Below, piece after piece: positions 23,288-35,665 of a stretch of DNA of 64,000 nucleotides (position 1 is the stretch's first letter; every line of letters begins with the position of its first letter). The notes beneath the pieces are model-generated. The model saw nothing but the letters and a program-made list of their open reading frames with translations, did no database searches and had not been told where the DNA came from. Position numbers and translations under genes: made by a program. The DNA comes from Sesamum alatum (lineage: Eukaryota > Streptophyta > Magnoliopsida > Lamiales > Pedaliaceae), in the NCBI GenBank assembly GCA_034509735.1, contig JACGWO010000011.1, positions 11,999,866-12,063,865 on the forward strand, written 5' to 3'.

Positions 23288-24185
23288 TCAAAACTCATCT
23301 TTCTTAGACAAGGAAAAAATGAGGAACAGGCAAAAAGGGACTACTACAAAAGTTGCAGCTTTGATCAAATCCTCTGCCCCTCTTGAAATCACACCAATTC
23401 TTGACCAATCTCCACTGTACCTGATGATTAAACATTCATGTCCTAATATCAAATGAATCAATAATAATAATAAAAAAAAGGGTAAATTATAACTACCTTC
23501 CATAAGATTTGACATAATTACGATCTACGAGTACTTTCTCATTATTTGAGAAATTACAAATACCCTTTTGATTTTAACGGTCGTCTAACAATTAGCTCAA
23601 TCCGTTGGTCTCCATTATAGGCCTCCTTCTATTTTTTATAGTGAACTGACCAAAATACCCTTGTGCACTCAGGGGAGGTGGTTGTAATTTACCCTTTTTT
23701 TAATAACTTTTTCATTTACCTCGTCTTTTTTTATTTGTTTCAAAAAGAAAAAGAAAAAAAAATACAACAAAAACAAAATTAACAATTCTAGGCCTCCGTC
23801 CAAATATTACATAATTTCATCAAATATCATGGGCCATTCATAATTTTGAAAATATAGATGTAATATTCGTAATTATGTTGAACCAGCTACCCGAAAGAAA
23901 CAAGAAAACATGTGTATATATAGTTTACCCGGCATCGATGAAACCTAGTGCAAACAGTCCAACAGCAGACTGAATTAGAAGTTTAGTGCTGGGAAATCTG
24001 AATGCTTTGTTTGGAGTTTGATAGGAATCCTTTTTCTTGGCGAGTACTGTAGGAGGGATGACATATGGTTTTCTGGTGTAGTTTCTGTTCGAATTCAGAC
24101 AAGAGAGTGTGTTGGAGCTGAGGAATCTGATGTCTGTGATCAACATCTTTTCTACATCTGAGACTAAGTATGAGGAACTGATCAT
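23288..24185 (-). CDS. Small plastid-type membrane protein, DUF7887-like
   Basis: Two exons are read on the minus strand: 24185-23929 and 23420-23288, joined by a GT-AG intron of 508 bp, giving 129 aa. The join restores the continuous sequence ALGFIDAG-YSGDWSRIGVIS across the split Gly codon, which is the main support. The first 65 residues are rich in Ser, Thr, Asn and basic residues with few acids after residue 20, as in a chloroplast transit peptide. Two hydrophobic segments follow (about 68-84 and 107-123), with a short loop containing SGDWSRIG. The fold and function are unknown; the DUF7887 name is from memory of similar small plant proteins. Met14 is an alternative start. The intron contains a MITE (23480-23694) and another related MITE ends up about 210 bp upstream of the start codon. 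Confidence 0.7.
23480..23694. mobile_element. Mutator-like MITE inside the intron of the DUF7887-like gene
   Basis: The ends GGGTAAATTATAACTACC and GGTGGTTGTAATTTACCC are inverted repeats, and the next block, ATTTGACATAATTACGATC, matches the family consensus. At 215 bp it is shorter than its sisters (about 400-440 bp), so it looks internally deleted. It is flanked by A-rich and T-rich runs that prevent a reliable target-duplication call. Confidence 0.65.
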
Positions 24186-24395
24186 CTTGTCTATCAAGTT
24201 CGATCATGTGTGGCTGTCATATGTTTGCAGCAATAACAGGATAAGAGTATGTAGTCATTTTGCAGGAATGGTAAATTTGTAATTATAGCCGCATTTGAAG
24301 GGTATTTTGGTGATGGGAATTGATCGTGTCGGAAATATTTGTTTGTTTGTGTTTTCATTTTCAGTTTTCAGGTTTTGAAATAATAATAAAAGCAA

Positions 24396-24815
24396 GGGGA
24401 AATTACAACCATCTTACTTGAGGTTTGGCATAATTACAAATACTCCATATACTCCATCGTTGTTTGAAAAATTATAAATACCCTCCTGAGGTTTGTAATT
24501 TTTAACCAAATGCCTGAAATTGATCATTTTGCTCTTGAATTTTTTAAAATTATAGAAAAATCAACTGAGGCAAACTGCATTATTGCTCCCCTATGTAAAA
24601 AAACATAAGAAACCTCTCCCAGCACAATGTAATTCAAAAAAATTCAAAAAAAATTTAAGAATAATTCAGTTTGTATATGGACATTTTGATCAGTTTACCC
24701 ATGAAAATGGATTATTTGTTAGACGGTTACGTATCTTAGGAGTATTTATAATTTTTCAAATAACAAGGAGATATTTGTAATTATGACAAATTTCAAGGGT
24801 AGCTGTACTTTACCC
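24396..24815. mobile_element. Mutator-like MITE upstream of the DUF7887-like gene
   Basis: The left end is GGGGAAATTACAACCATC and the right end is GTAGCTGTACTTTACCC, with AGGTTTGGCATAATTACAAA and AATTATGACAAATTTC in opposing orientation. The flanks TAAAAGCAA (24387-24395) and TAAAAGTAA (24816-24824) agree at 8 of 9 positions. The ORF 24583-24780 is element sequence. Confidence 0.7.
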
Positions 24816-24824
24816 TAAAAGTAA

Positions 24825-27061
24825 ACATATATTTGTTTATATACGTACTCACATTGACTAATTCAAATATATTCTCGTTTTAGATAAAAATTTATACAAC
24901 ATTGAAAACGCGTACTTTCCACTAAAAATGAAAACATAAAAAAAGGGCTGTTAATTTTTCAATTTGGTATATGATTTGAGTGTGGAATAGAGCTTTTGTA
25001 GTATTCCAATTTTAGGCTGGTTATCCTCTTCTTGATCTTGGGTCAATAAGGGTTGATTGGTATCTAGGAATAATTTTGGGGGATAGAATAAATTTTAGAA
25101 TTGAATAAAAGTAGGAAATGAATGATTTTGGTATATCATTCCTATGTTTGGTATAATAAAGGAATGAAAAAGTTAATTGAATCAAAACTTTCAAAATTAT
25201 TTATTTATATGTTTTGTAGATAATGAAACATAAAAAGTAAAATAAAAAAACACAACTAAGCAACGTCTCATTACATAATAAATATTATTTTGAAATGTTA
25301 AATTAATTATAAATTTATAGTAATATTATTGGATGTTTTCATATGTTTAATTTTTTTGAATAAATACTTATTGTATTTACATACTTTAGCATATATATCG
25401 AAAATATAGAATACAATAATATATGGTATATATGTATTATATAATGTTTTATACTTATAGTAATATTTGGTAAAACTCATATAAAGATGTTACTAACTTT
25501 ATATAATTATTTCGCAAAAAATTTAAAAATTTAAAATTTTATATTATATATTTTATATTTGGTTATCACATATTTAAATATTTTATATTGATATTCATTT
25601 TATTTTATGTATTCAAAATAAAATATAATTTTGTGACTAAAATCTTGCAATTTGTAATTTTATTAAAAGTTATTTTAGCAATATAAAAGAAAATAATTTA
25701 TTCCCAATCTATTGGAGGAATAGTTAAAACCATGGGTAAGTGGGAGAATGCCTAATCTCATACTTATGGGAATGGGCATTCTCAAAGAAATGGGTATTAT
25801 TATTCATAAGTTATAGCAAGCATGTGTTTTAAATAAGTTTATGAATGTTCATTTCATTACTAACATATTCTTTCATACATACCTTTAGAGCCACAGACTA
25901 GAAATACACTGGTCGGCCCCAATTATAGCTTTTTTATGTATAAGTCAGTCCGATTCTATCAAAAAATATAATTAGTGCATTAAATGCATTAGCAGTATAA
26001 CTTACCTATCATCCAGAGGCTACTTAAGGTATTTATAGATGTGGTCCACTTGAACCAATCACATCAATATGACGTGAACGATTGAAGGTCATCGATTTGG
26101 GATGCGTCAAATGGCTTAGATCTAAGATGATGCTATTAAGTCGGATTAGCCTACTCGAACCCTAAATTTAAAAAAAGAAAAAAAAAAGCATGAATCATTA
26201 GAGTGTAATATCCTTTCTTAATTTTATGTGGGCCATTTTTATAATTTTCGAGTTAATGGGAGTGTTAAATGTGTTAATCTCCTATTTTCCTTCCATCAAT
26301 CTCTTATTGGCCAAATTTAAAACTTCAATCATATAGAAATCAAATTTTAATATTATTATATAGATAATACCAATTTTATAATTTTTTTTGTCATCTTTTA
26401 ATGTATTTTATATACAAAATTATTGATAAAACTTGTTCAGCATTTAATTTTCTATCGTGCTTAATATTATAATTGATCGATTCTATTAAAAAAAAATATT
26501 TACTTTCTAAATGTGTGTTATAAAAAAAATTATAAAATACATTATTTCGTCGGATAAATTTAATTATGCGTGCGTTCTTGAATTTTCTTCATTTAAATTT
26601 TAATTTGAATATACTACTTATTAAAATTGAACTAATATGAATCTCTTGTTATTCAAGAAATAAAGAAAATAATTTATTGAGCAAGTACTTTAATATTCGA
26701 TTTATTACATTTTTTCATCATAATTATGTTCGTTTTTACGTTTTTTCATCTGTGTTTTTTTTTTTTTGGATCAACTTATTATTTTAACTTTGTGAAATTT
26801 ATAAGTTATCAAATATGACTGTTTTGGCATCAAATTTTTTGTGGAAAAAGCATCACATATAGTGCACATGTGATATTTAAGGGCGATGCGATGTTTAAAT
26901 GAAATGCAGTACACTGCTGGGATGTTCTTCTGGCAGAAATTTTGATAAAAAATTGACTTATATGATAATTTACAAATTTTGTAAAGTTGATATGATAAAT
27001 TGATAAAATAAAATGACAAATATAAAAATGAGTATAATTCGAATTGCAAAATTATATACCC
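24825..27061. other. Long AT-rich gene-free stretch
   Basis: No gene, RNA gene or element with paired ends is recognised in about 2.2 kb. The minus-strand ORF 27049-26771 has no domain and a low-complexity composition. A slightly GC-richer patch at 25895-26160 contains no recognisable feature. Confidence 0.45.
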
Positions 27062-27070
27062 TTAATTTTA

Positions 27071-27917
27071 GGGATAATTACATTCCCCTCCCTTGAGATC
27101 TGGTGTAATTACACACAGAGCCCTTGTGGTTTGGGAAATTATACCTAATACCCTTATTTTTACTTCCATCCAACAAATAGATCTTTCAATTAATAAAATT
27201 GACAAAATTTGCTGACATTATCAGAAAAATTGAATGAAATCCATTTCTGCCTTAGTTGACTTATTACAAATCAAATAAATATATTTTTGATCAAACTACT
27301 CTTATAAATTTCACACATTTATGCATGTGAGTTTGTTCTTATAATTAAATTAAATCATAAGAGTTAATAATGTAATATATTTAAAGTGTTATTCTACTAA
27401 ATAATTTTTAATTGATACATAAATTAGATTGGTCAAAATAAATTTAGCTCTTAACATATATATACACTATTTTTTTTGTTTTATTTCGAATATAATTATA
27501 CACTATAAAACTATATATACACACACACACTATATTATATAATTTAACTAAATATTTAGAAGACATATATTATGATAATTCAATTGTAAAAATATATTAC
27601 TATAATAATATAAATATAATATTTACATCCCTTGTGATACTTTTATAATAACAAAAAATATTCCCTATAATTTTGTTTTCTTAGTCTAAAATATATGTTC
27701 AATTCTACACATATAGGGTGCAAATTTTATTTTTTTAATCTTTTAAATTTTCATGTTCTTTATTTAAATTTTTTTAGCCACATACTATGAGTAGAAAAAT
27801 AAATTAATTCTTTTTATTAAAAATTTTTGATATCTTTTATAATTAAGAATATTAAATATAATTTTTCAAATCACACAATATTTACGTAAAATGTTGGGGA
27901 AGGGATGGTAATTACCC
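27071..27917. mobile_element. Mutator-like element just upstream of NUP43, perfect 9-bp TSD
   Basis: It begins GGGATAATTACATTCCCCTC and ends GGGATGGTAATTACCC, so the termini are inverted repeats. TTAATTTTA is repeated exactly at 27062-27070 and 27918-27926. The inner left sequence (CCATCCAACAAATAGATC, about 27167) matches the corresponding part of the 950-1376 and 11451-11973 copies. At 847 bp it is the largest member of the family here and has no transposase ORF. Confidence 0.75.
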
Positions 27918-28030
27918 TTAATTTTAATTCTACTTGTTATTCCCTCCATGGCAGCGTAACATTCCACTCCCCAAACCATTTCACTCACTCACATCAAAAC
28001 CCCAGCCCCCAAAAACCTTGACTCCCATCA

Positions 28031-30888
28031 ATGGCGTTCTCCCCCTACCCTCACCCCCACCCCATACAAATCCACAAACTCCCCCAGTTCACATACATCG
28101 ACGCCCTCCGCTGGCTGCCCCATCTCTCCACCTTCACCCGCCACATTCTCCTCGCCACCTACGACTCCGATACCTCCACCCCTTCCCTCCAAACCCTCAC
28201 TTTCTCGCCGTCCCGAGCTGCCCCTTGTCTCACCCCACAAGCTTCTGTCTCCACTCCTTCAAGAATCACCTCTTTGAAAATCTGCCCCTCGCCGTTAACT
28301 CCCTCCAAGCCCATCGTTGCCGCGGCTGGTTTTTCCGGTTCGGTTCTCTTCTATTCAGCTGATTTGGTGAATGGGTCTTTGAATCTCGAGTTCTCGTTGC
28401 CTGAAAAGGGGTTTCATTTGGGGCCCGTTTCGGGGATTGATTTGAATGAGAATGGGTCGGAGTGTGTGAGTGTTGGGGAGGATGGGAGGGTCAATTTGGT
28501 CAGTGTTTCGGCCGAGAGGGGTTTTAGGAGGGTTTTTGATAGTAACGGATTGGTCTCGTATAGTTCTGTTAGGTGGGCTTCGCCTGTGGAGTTTGTGACC
28601 GGTGCATTCGGGTTTGGCCTTCACTGGTGGGATCAACGGAAGGCCGGCGGACCAGTGGCTTTGTTTAAGGACAATTGGTAAAAATTGCACTAAGAAGTTC
28701 TTTTTTACAAAAATAATGCTTGTGTTTTCTTAGTAGAATTTGCTTAATTTACATTTTTCTTTTAGACTATTGATCTTGTTTGTTGCATTTGAAATTTGAA
28801 TGTCGATCATGAAGTTTAGTTGTCTTACCAACCACAGTATTAAACCGGAAAAAAAGTGTGTATTATACAGTATGTTTCTTCAGAGGATAGTGATAAACGC
28901 TAGAAAAGCCTTTCTCTAGCTGAGGCTTTACAAGTATTTTTGTATAACGTCGGGCTTCATGATATATCATATTTAAAGAATGATCACAAGGTTGCTTAGA
29001 AGGAATTCATTCTGAGTAGTCTAAGTGGTTTGAACAGTAAAATGAAAACTAATTCTGAATCAGTTGTGTAAGGCAGCCAGATGAAATTGTAGCACTGGCA
29101 TTGCTACTAGACTCTTATTAGTGAAGATGTGAAATTAGTAGAGATTTTCAGTAACTGTTGGTTGTGCCTTTAGTAGTGGGATTGTGTAATGGGTTGTAAG
29201 TGTATTATGGTATAGAGTGATGTAACCATTTGGAGCTGCATAATGTGTTGCCAGGAAATAGTTTATGTCAACCGTTCCACTGATTTTTTTGAAAATTTTA
29301 AATTTAGACGAATGTTAAAAAAATAAAAGATGCTGTGGTAACAAGAAACATTGCTTCAAAAAAAAAAAAAGTGTTATTTGCTCTCCTGAGTTGGGTTCCT
29401 CTGAAGTGAGGTCTCTCGACCTAATCTTATTAGGAGTCATGATACGGAAATAACTGTATCTCATGTTGTCTCCAATCTTGAGTATGAATGAATTTTCAGC
29501 ATCTATAGGCATTACGGATGCAAAGAATTCTCTGAAATGTGTAAATAGCTGAGCAACCATTATTGTTCAACTTGTGTTGCTTTATTCTTTATTATGTCTT
29601 GAGTTGAAGTTATGACTCTTTTATCTCTTAAAAAGGATACAGAAACATCTTTCAGGAAAAAAAAAAAAAAAAAAAAAAGATACTGAAACAACCAATAGAT
29701 ACATTTGCTACATGAACCAGTAGAAGGGATAGGAAAGATCCTACAGAAATTCCTACAACAGTGGTTTGTTGAAGTTTTCTATTTTGTGTTTTGTTACACT
29801 TCCAAGGATTAATGTACTGTTAATTTGCTGAGATATGTTTTCCATGATGATATTAACAGGACCGGAGGAACTGCTTCTGGTATTGTTCATGCCATTGATA
29901 TACATCCATCACGAAAACACACTTGCCTTGTAAGATGCTTGTTTTCTTGTTAGTTTGTTTGTGTTGAAAATGCAAACTTCCTTAGGGGACGGTGGTAATA
30001 TTTTATCTCGAAGGTTATTGTTATCATCTTGCCTGTTTTCATATTGGGTCTTCCCTTATTCCTGAGTTCCACATTCTGCCTTAAAAGTGGTTGGTGACAT
30101 AATGTGGCTGAACGAGTTCGGCCTTTAGGATGTGGCCCGTGTGGTCCTATACTGCTGGGGGAAAGAAAGTGCCTATAAGTATGGGAAAGGCAATATATAG
30201 TGATTTTCTAGTCTTTCACGCTTTGGTTCTGAAGTCCTGGCCTTTAGTTTTGCTAATATTATTGTGTTTGAAGGCAGGAGGCTCTTCTGGTACACTGTTT
30301 GCATGGGATATTCGTTGGCCAAAACAGCCTGTTATACTGTCCGGCGTCGGTGTCGGTGACGCACCAGCAAATTCACTCATAGAAAGTGACATATGGGAGG
30401 TCCAGTACGACAACTATACACATTCTTCCAAGATCATTAACTCGTCATCATCTAGGATTCTACCCGCTATGATTTGTTCAGAAGACGGAATCCTTGGTGT
30501 GATTGAGCAAGGTATTTTCATATACTTATTAGCCAATGATTAAGAAACTTTCAGTTTGAACCTGCTTGTTATCTGACGATAATGCGTGTCAAAAAATGTC
30601 TTTGATGGTTGAGGACTGTCTGATCCGTTTCTACTCAATTAGGTGAAGAACCAATAGAGCTTTTGGCTGAACCATGTGCAATAAATAGCTTCGACATCGA
30701 CAGACAAAATCCATCGGTGCGTAAAATCTTACCATCTCACAAACCTGACTCCTACTCTTACCCATTACCACGTGCTCGATTTTTTATTCCAATTTCTATT
30801 TTTTTCCCTTTTTCTTTCATTCTACACCTTGCAGGACGTGATCTGCAGTTTGGAGTGGGAATCAATAGCCATCTTAACAAGGCCATAA
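28031..30888 (+). CDS. NUP43: Nucleoporin NUP43 (WD40-repeat protein)
   Basis: The exons are 28031-28677, 29860-29929, 30274-30511, 30643-30716 and 30835-30888 (360 aa). All junctions are GT-AG and in frame. NUP43 is a seven-bladed beta-propeller subunit of the NUP107-160 (Y) complex of the nuclear pore, needed for pore assembly and mRNA export. The N-terminus has the plant NUP43 pattern YIDALRWLP (about residues 22-30). Propeller strands are visible as SGSVLFYS, GSECVSVGEDGRVNLVSV, SSVRWASPVEFVTGAFGFGLHWWDQR, and across exons 2-3 VHAIDIHPSRKHTCLAGGSSG followed by FAWDIRW. The final exon encodes DVICSLEWESIAILTRP, a typical C-terminus. The length fits the family. Exon 1 is much richer in C than the introns. 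The start codon lies 105 bp after a Mutator-like insertion. ORFs running past 30888 are intron or downstream sequence. Confidence 0.93.
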
Positions 30889-31934
30889 GCTTAACCGATG
30901 GAGGTACTCATCGAGATGGAGGAAGGAACAGCATCCATGCATTCTTGCTCAAATTTCCAGACTTAAAAGTAACTGTACTACGTTGCTACATAGAATGCTT
31001 CGCACGCCATCGTAAGTATGAACCGGATGATACGTAAGTCGAAACGAGGGAGTAGCACCATATTCTGATCTCTATGATTATCTTTAGGTTCCTTAAACAC
31101 TTCATCCTTCACATCCTCCCTGTGGCAGTGACAAATTAGTTCAAGTTTTGGCTGTACAACTAATGTAGTTCTCTTTTATTGAGTTCATCTGTCTATTATC
31201 ATCTTTTCTGGACATTTCTTTATGGGCAGTATCTAATCTTAACCTTGAAAACATTTTCACTTTTTATTTGTACCTTGAATTGGAACAATATTAAAATAAA
31301 TAATTTTGTTTGTAAAGTGTGACGGAATGCAACTTTACATGTAATTAAATATAGGGTACATATTTTCTTCTTTTTGCTAACTAAATATAAGGTACACTAA
31401 TTAGACAAATTGTATGACCTGAGTCTTGTTATTGGGGCTCTCGAAATTTTGGTTCAAACACATTTATTTTTTGGTTAATAATTTCTCGTGGAACGAGAAT
31501 ATGTTTAGATTAATTAGTGATATTATATTTTTTATTAAATTGAGATATTAAATTATGTATTTTTAATGAGTATATGTATAAAAAAGCATGTTTTTACTTT
31601 AATTATTGTTTCCTTTTTAATAATGAACGATGAACTATTAATTTGAAAATACAACGTATTTAGATCTACCAATACTAACACTAGCGCAATCAAAGGAATA
31701 ATACAAACATGATCTTATAAATTAAATAATTTTCTACATTCGTGGTACTCGAACCAACAACCTCTTGGTTGTGGGATTTCAACATCACAAACAAACGGGC
31801 CCAAATGATCTCCTTGATAACCAAATTATTTTTCTCTTTTCAATAATTTTTTTATTCTTTTCAATAAATACTTTAGAAAAGAGTTTAAACTATAGTTGAG
31901 ACAATTGATAGATTTAACGTAGAAATCTACTATT
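30889..31934 (+). other. NUP43 downstream region and AT-rich intergenic DNA
   Basis: The first 300-400 bp are probably NUP43 3' UTR, although no unambiguous polyadenylation signal is seen. From about 31250 the sequence is AT-rich, with no supported feature until the LINE target site at 31935. Confidence 0.4.
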
Positions 31935-31952
31935 AACAATTTGTTGGGTTCT

Positions 31953-33615
31953 GACGGAAGATGAGGAGGGAGGCTTGATCTTATCGGAGGAGCAGTGGGC
32001 GGCTAATCTTGAGGTTGGGCAGTATTTGCTGGTTGGGCGGTTACTTTCGGCTCGGCCTTTTCGTTTGGATGTTTTACGAATGACTTTGGGTAATATTATT
32101 CGACCGATTAAAGGGATGCAGGTGCAACTCTTGGGTGATCACCGATTCTTATTGCAACTTCGATTAATGACGCGGGCGGTGGCGGAGGCACTAGGAAATT
32201 GTCTGGGCCGTTTTCTTGATTCTGATCATGCACAAGCTCAGTTTGTGTGGGGTTCCAGACTTCGTATCAGGGTGGCTTTGGATGTGAGGGTTCCTTTAAA
32301 ACGGGGTCTGAAAATGAGGTCACCAGGTGGCGAGGAGATTTTAGTGACGTTCACATACGATCGTCTACCGAATTTTTGTTATACATGTGGAGTCTTGGGT
32401 CATATTATGAGGGACTGTGAGCGGCGTGTGGAGGGGGTTGGGGGAGGGATGCCGGACGGAGAGGCTGGCTATGGGCCATGGTTGCGAGAATCACGCACAG
32501 TGGGTTTCATGCAGACCATTGGCGCATGGGCCGGGGGTGGGGAGGGTGGCAGTTCGAAGGAGGTGGACGAGTGAGTACAGTGAGGCAAGGTAGTCGTAGG
32601 GGGATGGGTGTTTTTGACTTTGGGCGTGAGTCTGCGGGTGGGTTGGGTGGAGGGGACGTAGGGGTGTCGGGTGCAGGGTAAAGTCATCGGACATGGGTCG
32701 CCGTCCGGGTAAAGAACCGGTGGAAGGGGACAATGACTCCTGGGGGCCGGAAACGCAGGGGTGGTTGGAGGAATGTGGGTGCATGCAAAAGGGGAGTGGT
32801 CTGTCATTGGGCCGTGAGAGGGAATCAGACCCTTTATCAATAGTGCCGACAACAATTGAAGGTCAGGTGGCCCAGCAAGGAATCCAATTACTTGAAGTCC
32901 AGGTGGATAAGGAGCAAATGGGGGAGGCCCAGGTAAACGTGGCTCATCGGGCCAATGTACATCCTTTTGGTCCAAGCCCAGTCATACCTGATGAGGCCCA
33001 AAAGGTTTTAAATCCAGGGAAGGCCCTGAGGCTTAAATATGGGCGGGATCGGATCAGGCTCACCTGTAAGGTCATTGGGCCAGTTTGTTTCTGAGTCTCC
33101 TATGGACCGATTGTTGAACTCAAGAGGGACTTGGTATGAAGTCCACCATTGTGGGTCTCAGTCTCAACTCCGGCGTACCGACAAGACGGATGGGGATTCT
33201 AGTTCTACTACTCAGAATCTCGCCGGTGGGCGAGGGGGGGGGGGGTGATGAGCTTGATTCGGGGTCCGATTTTGCAGGTACGTTAGACCTCCCTTCAATC
33301 CAACATTTCTTTGCTATTGCGAAGGAGGCGGCTGGGGTGGTTTGTGGGGATGGGGGAAATGGGGATTGTACTGAAGGGGGTGTGGGGAATTTAGTGTCTG
33401 TCCCAGTGGTGTTCATGGCAGGCTGTGGCCGCGGACGGAGAGGGATTCGAGGGAGTAAGGGGCGTGGTTTAGCGGGGAGTTTGAGGGGGTCTAGGGGTAA
33501 GAGGAGGGGGGGATTGGTGACGAGTGGGAGGCCATTGAAGAGGTTTCTGATTGATGAGGAAGCTCACTTTTCATTACCGGCGGATGCTGAATCTCAGCCC
33601 CGCCGGTCGCCATGA
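31953..33615 (+). pseudogene. LINE ORF1 (DUF4283-type domain plus CCHC zinc knuckle)
   Basis: The reading opens with LTEDEEGG, typical of a point shortly after the start of plant LINE ORF1, so the true start codon is missing. Residues from 31975 give a DUF4283-like region (WAANLEVGQYLLVGRLLS, ...VWGSRLRIRVALDV). They are followed by CYTCGVLGHIMRDC, a CX2CX4HX4C RNA-binding knuckle. The frame breaks at the stop at 32572-32574 and is picked up in other frames (32693-33094, 33136-33615). The last segment ends ...RRSP and its stop overlaps the ORF2 start as ATGA at 33612-33615. ORF1 proteins coat the LINE RNA. Confidence 0.75.
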
Positions 33616-35544
33616 ATGCGTTGGTATGGAACTGTCGGGGTTTAGGGGGTGCCTCGACGGTTCGAAAACTCTGTGAGTGGGTTCGTGAATATCGCCCCCT
33701 TCTGGTTTTTCTTATGGAAACAAAATGTGGTCAGAGAAGAGTGGAACGGATACGAGGCAGTCTTGGTATGTTCGGAATTGCAATTCCTTCAGTGGGTCTC
33801 TCAGGTGGTTTGGCTTTGTTGTGGAGTAAGGACTGTGTTGTTCAATTGAGATCTTTCTCCCGATATCATGTTGATGTTGATGTGCTCTCGGGTTCTAACT
33901 CTGTTAATTGGAGATTTACGGGATTCTACGGGGTGCCTGAAGCGGGTAGACGTCGGGATGGATGGGATAGGCTGATTCAGTTGAGCTCTCAGTCTGATGT
34001 CCTATGGCTTTGTGCTGGGGATTTTAATGAAATATTACTAACTCATGAGAAAAAAGGGTCTGCTCGACCACGTAGGCTTGTGGAGGGTTTTCGTCATGCG
34101 TTGACTGCGGCAGATTTGGGGGAGTTAGGTTTTGTGGGTTCCAAATTTACGTGGTGTAATCGGCTTCCGCATCCAAATACGGTTTGGGCTAGATTGGATA
34201 GAGCTTGTGGTAATGCTAGGTGGTGTGACAGGTTCCCAAACGGTAAGACATTATTCGACGCATTTTTTAGACCGTAAGATGCTGAGGATTATTTGGGATC
34301 TAGGGGAGAGGTTCAAGGGGTGAAGCGTAAGGTTCAGTTTCGTTTCGAGGCTAAATGGGTCCAGTCAGAGGAGTATGGTCAGGTGGTGGCTCAGGCTTGG
34401 CAACAGCATATGGGGAACTATCCGGGGACACGGCTGTTTAGGAAGATTCAACAGTGCAGGCTCAGTTTATTGCAGTGGAACCGGGAGCAATTTATGCGGC
34501 TTAAACAGGAGATGAAGGTGTTGGAGGATAGGTATCGGATTCTTGAAAGTAGGCAGTTGAGCCGAGAGGAACTGAATGAGATGGCATCCATCAGACAACA
34601 GATAGAGGACTTGAATTCTCAAGAACTGTTGAAGTGGCAGTAACGCAGTAAAAATCACTAGCTTGGTGAAGGGGATGGCAATACAAAATACTTCCATTCT
34701 TTTGCCTCGGTTCGTCGCAGACAAAACCGAATCTCACAGTTGAAAGATGAAGACGGTATATGGAGAGATAAGGAGGAAGACATACGTGGGATTTTGATTC
34801 GGTATTTTCATACTATTTTTGCTTCCTCATTCCCATCAGATGCGACTCTAAATGAAGTACTTTCTGCTGTGCAACCGCGTGTGTCTTCCGAGATGAACCA
34901 ATCTCTTACTGAGCTATTATCTGCCGATGAGGTCAAGTGTGCAATTTTCGGTATGTATCCTCTTAAATCCCCCGGTCCCGATGGTATGCCCCCTTTGTTC
35001 TTTCAGAAATTCTGGCATATCATTGGTTCCGATGTTAGTTCTGTTGTACTTCGTGTTTTAAATGATCGTATCCTCCTTCATAAGTTTAATTATACTCATA
35101 TCGTCCTTCTTCCTAAATGTGATGCTCCTGAAATTGTTAGCCAGTTATGTCCCGTAAGTTTATGTAATGTTATCATGAGAATTGCTTCTAAATGTGTGGC
35201 GAATAGGCTTAGTCCCTTACTCGATTCTATAGTGTCTCCCTCTCAATCTGCTTTCGTTCCGGGGCGTCTGATTACTGATAATGCTCTGTTAGCTTTTGAG
35301 ATTAATCATTTTCTAAGAATTTCATCGCGTCTAAGTAATCCATGTGTAGCATTGAAATTGGATTTGAGCAAAGCTTATGACAGGGTAGAATGGTATTTTG
35401 TCCGGGGTATTTTGATTAGGATTGGGTTTCATCTCAAGTTGTTGAGCTTATTATGATGCTAGTTGAAACAGTATCTTATTCATTAACTTTGAATGGTGAA
35501 CCTTTTGGTTTTTTCGTTCGGAGAAGGGCATTCGACAGGGCAAA

Positions 35545-35561
35545 ACCCTATCCCCTTTCTT
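35545..35561 (+). repeat. Left target duplication of the nested LINE
   Basis: ACCCTATCCCCTTTCTT is repeated at 40871-40887 as ACCCTGTCCCCTTTCTT (one difference). It encodes part of the LSPFL motif of the host LINE's reverse transcriptase. Confidence 0.85.
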
Positions 35562-35665
35562 TTTTTTTTTTTTTTTTTTGGTGAAATGTAAGTATAATTC
35601 ATTCAAGAATATTTACAATATACTCCGGGCATACCCGGGGAGATACAAATGATCCATCGAGTGGA

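Noticed and set aside
24583..24780. 65-codon ORF upstream of the DUF7887-like gene
   Set aside because: It coincides with a Mutator-like MITE; the equivalent ORF also appears in the sister copy at 13594-13803.
24825..27061. Hidden gene in the long AT-rich gap
   Set aside because: No ORF above about 90 codons, no conserved motif and no plausible exon chain was seen on either strand.
28028..28240. Gly-rich minus-strand ORF over NUP43 exon 1
   Set aside because: It is an antisense shadow of a Pro/Ser-rich coding region.
30663..31037. ORF continuing NUP43 beyond 30888
   Set aside because: Splicing from 30716 to 30835 gives DVICSLEWESIAILTRP and a stop at 30886-30888, the expected C-terminus; the longer frame is intron plus downstream sequence.
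32469..32975. Pro-rich minus-strand ORFs over LINE ORF1
   Set aside because: Their Pro-rich composition mirrors Gly/Trp-rich codons on the + strand; there is no domain.
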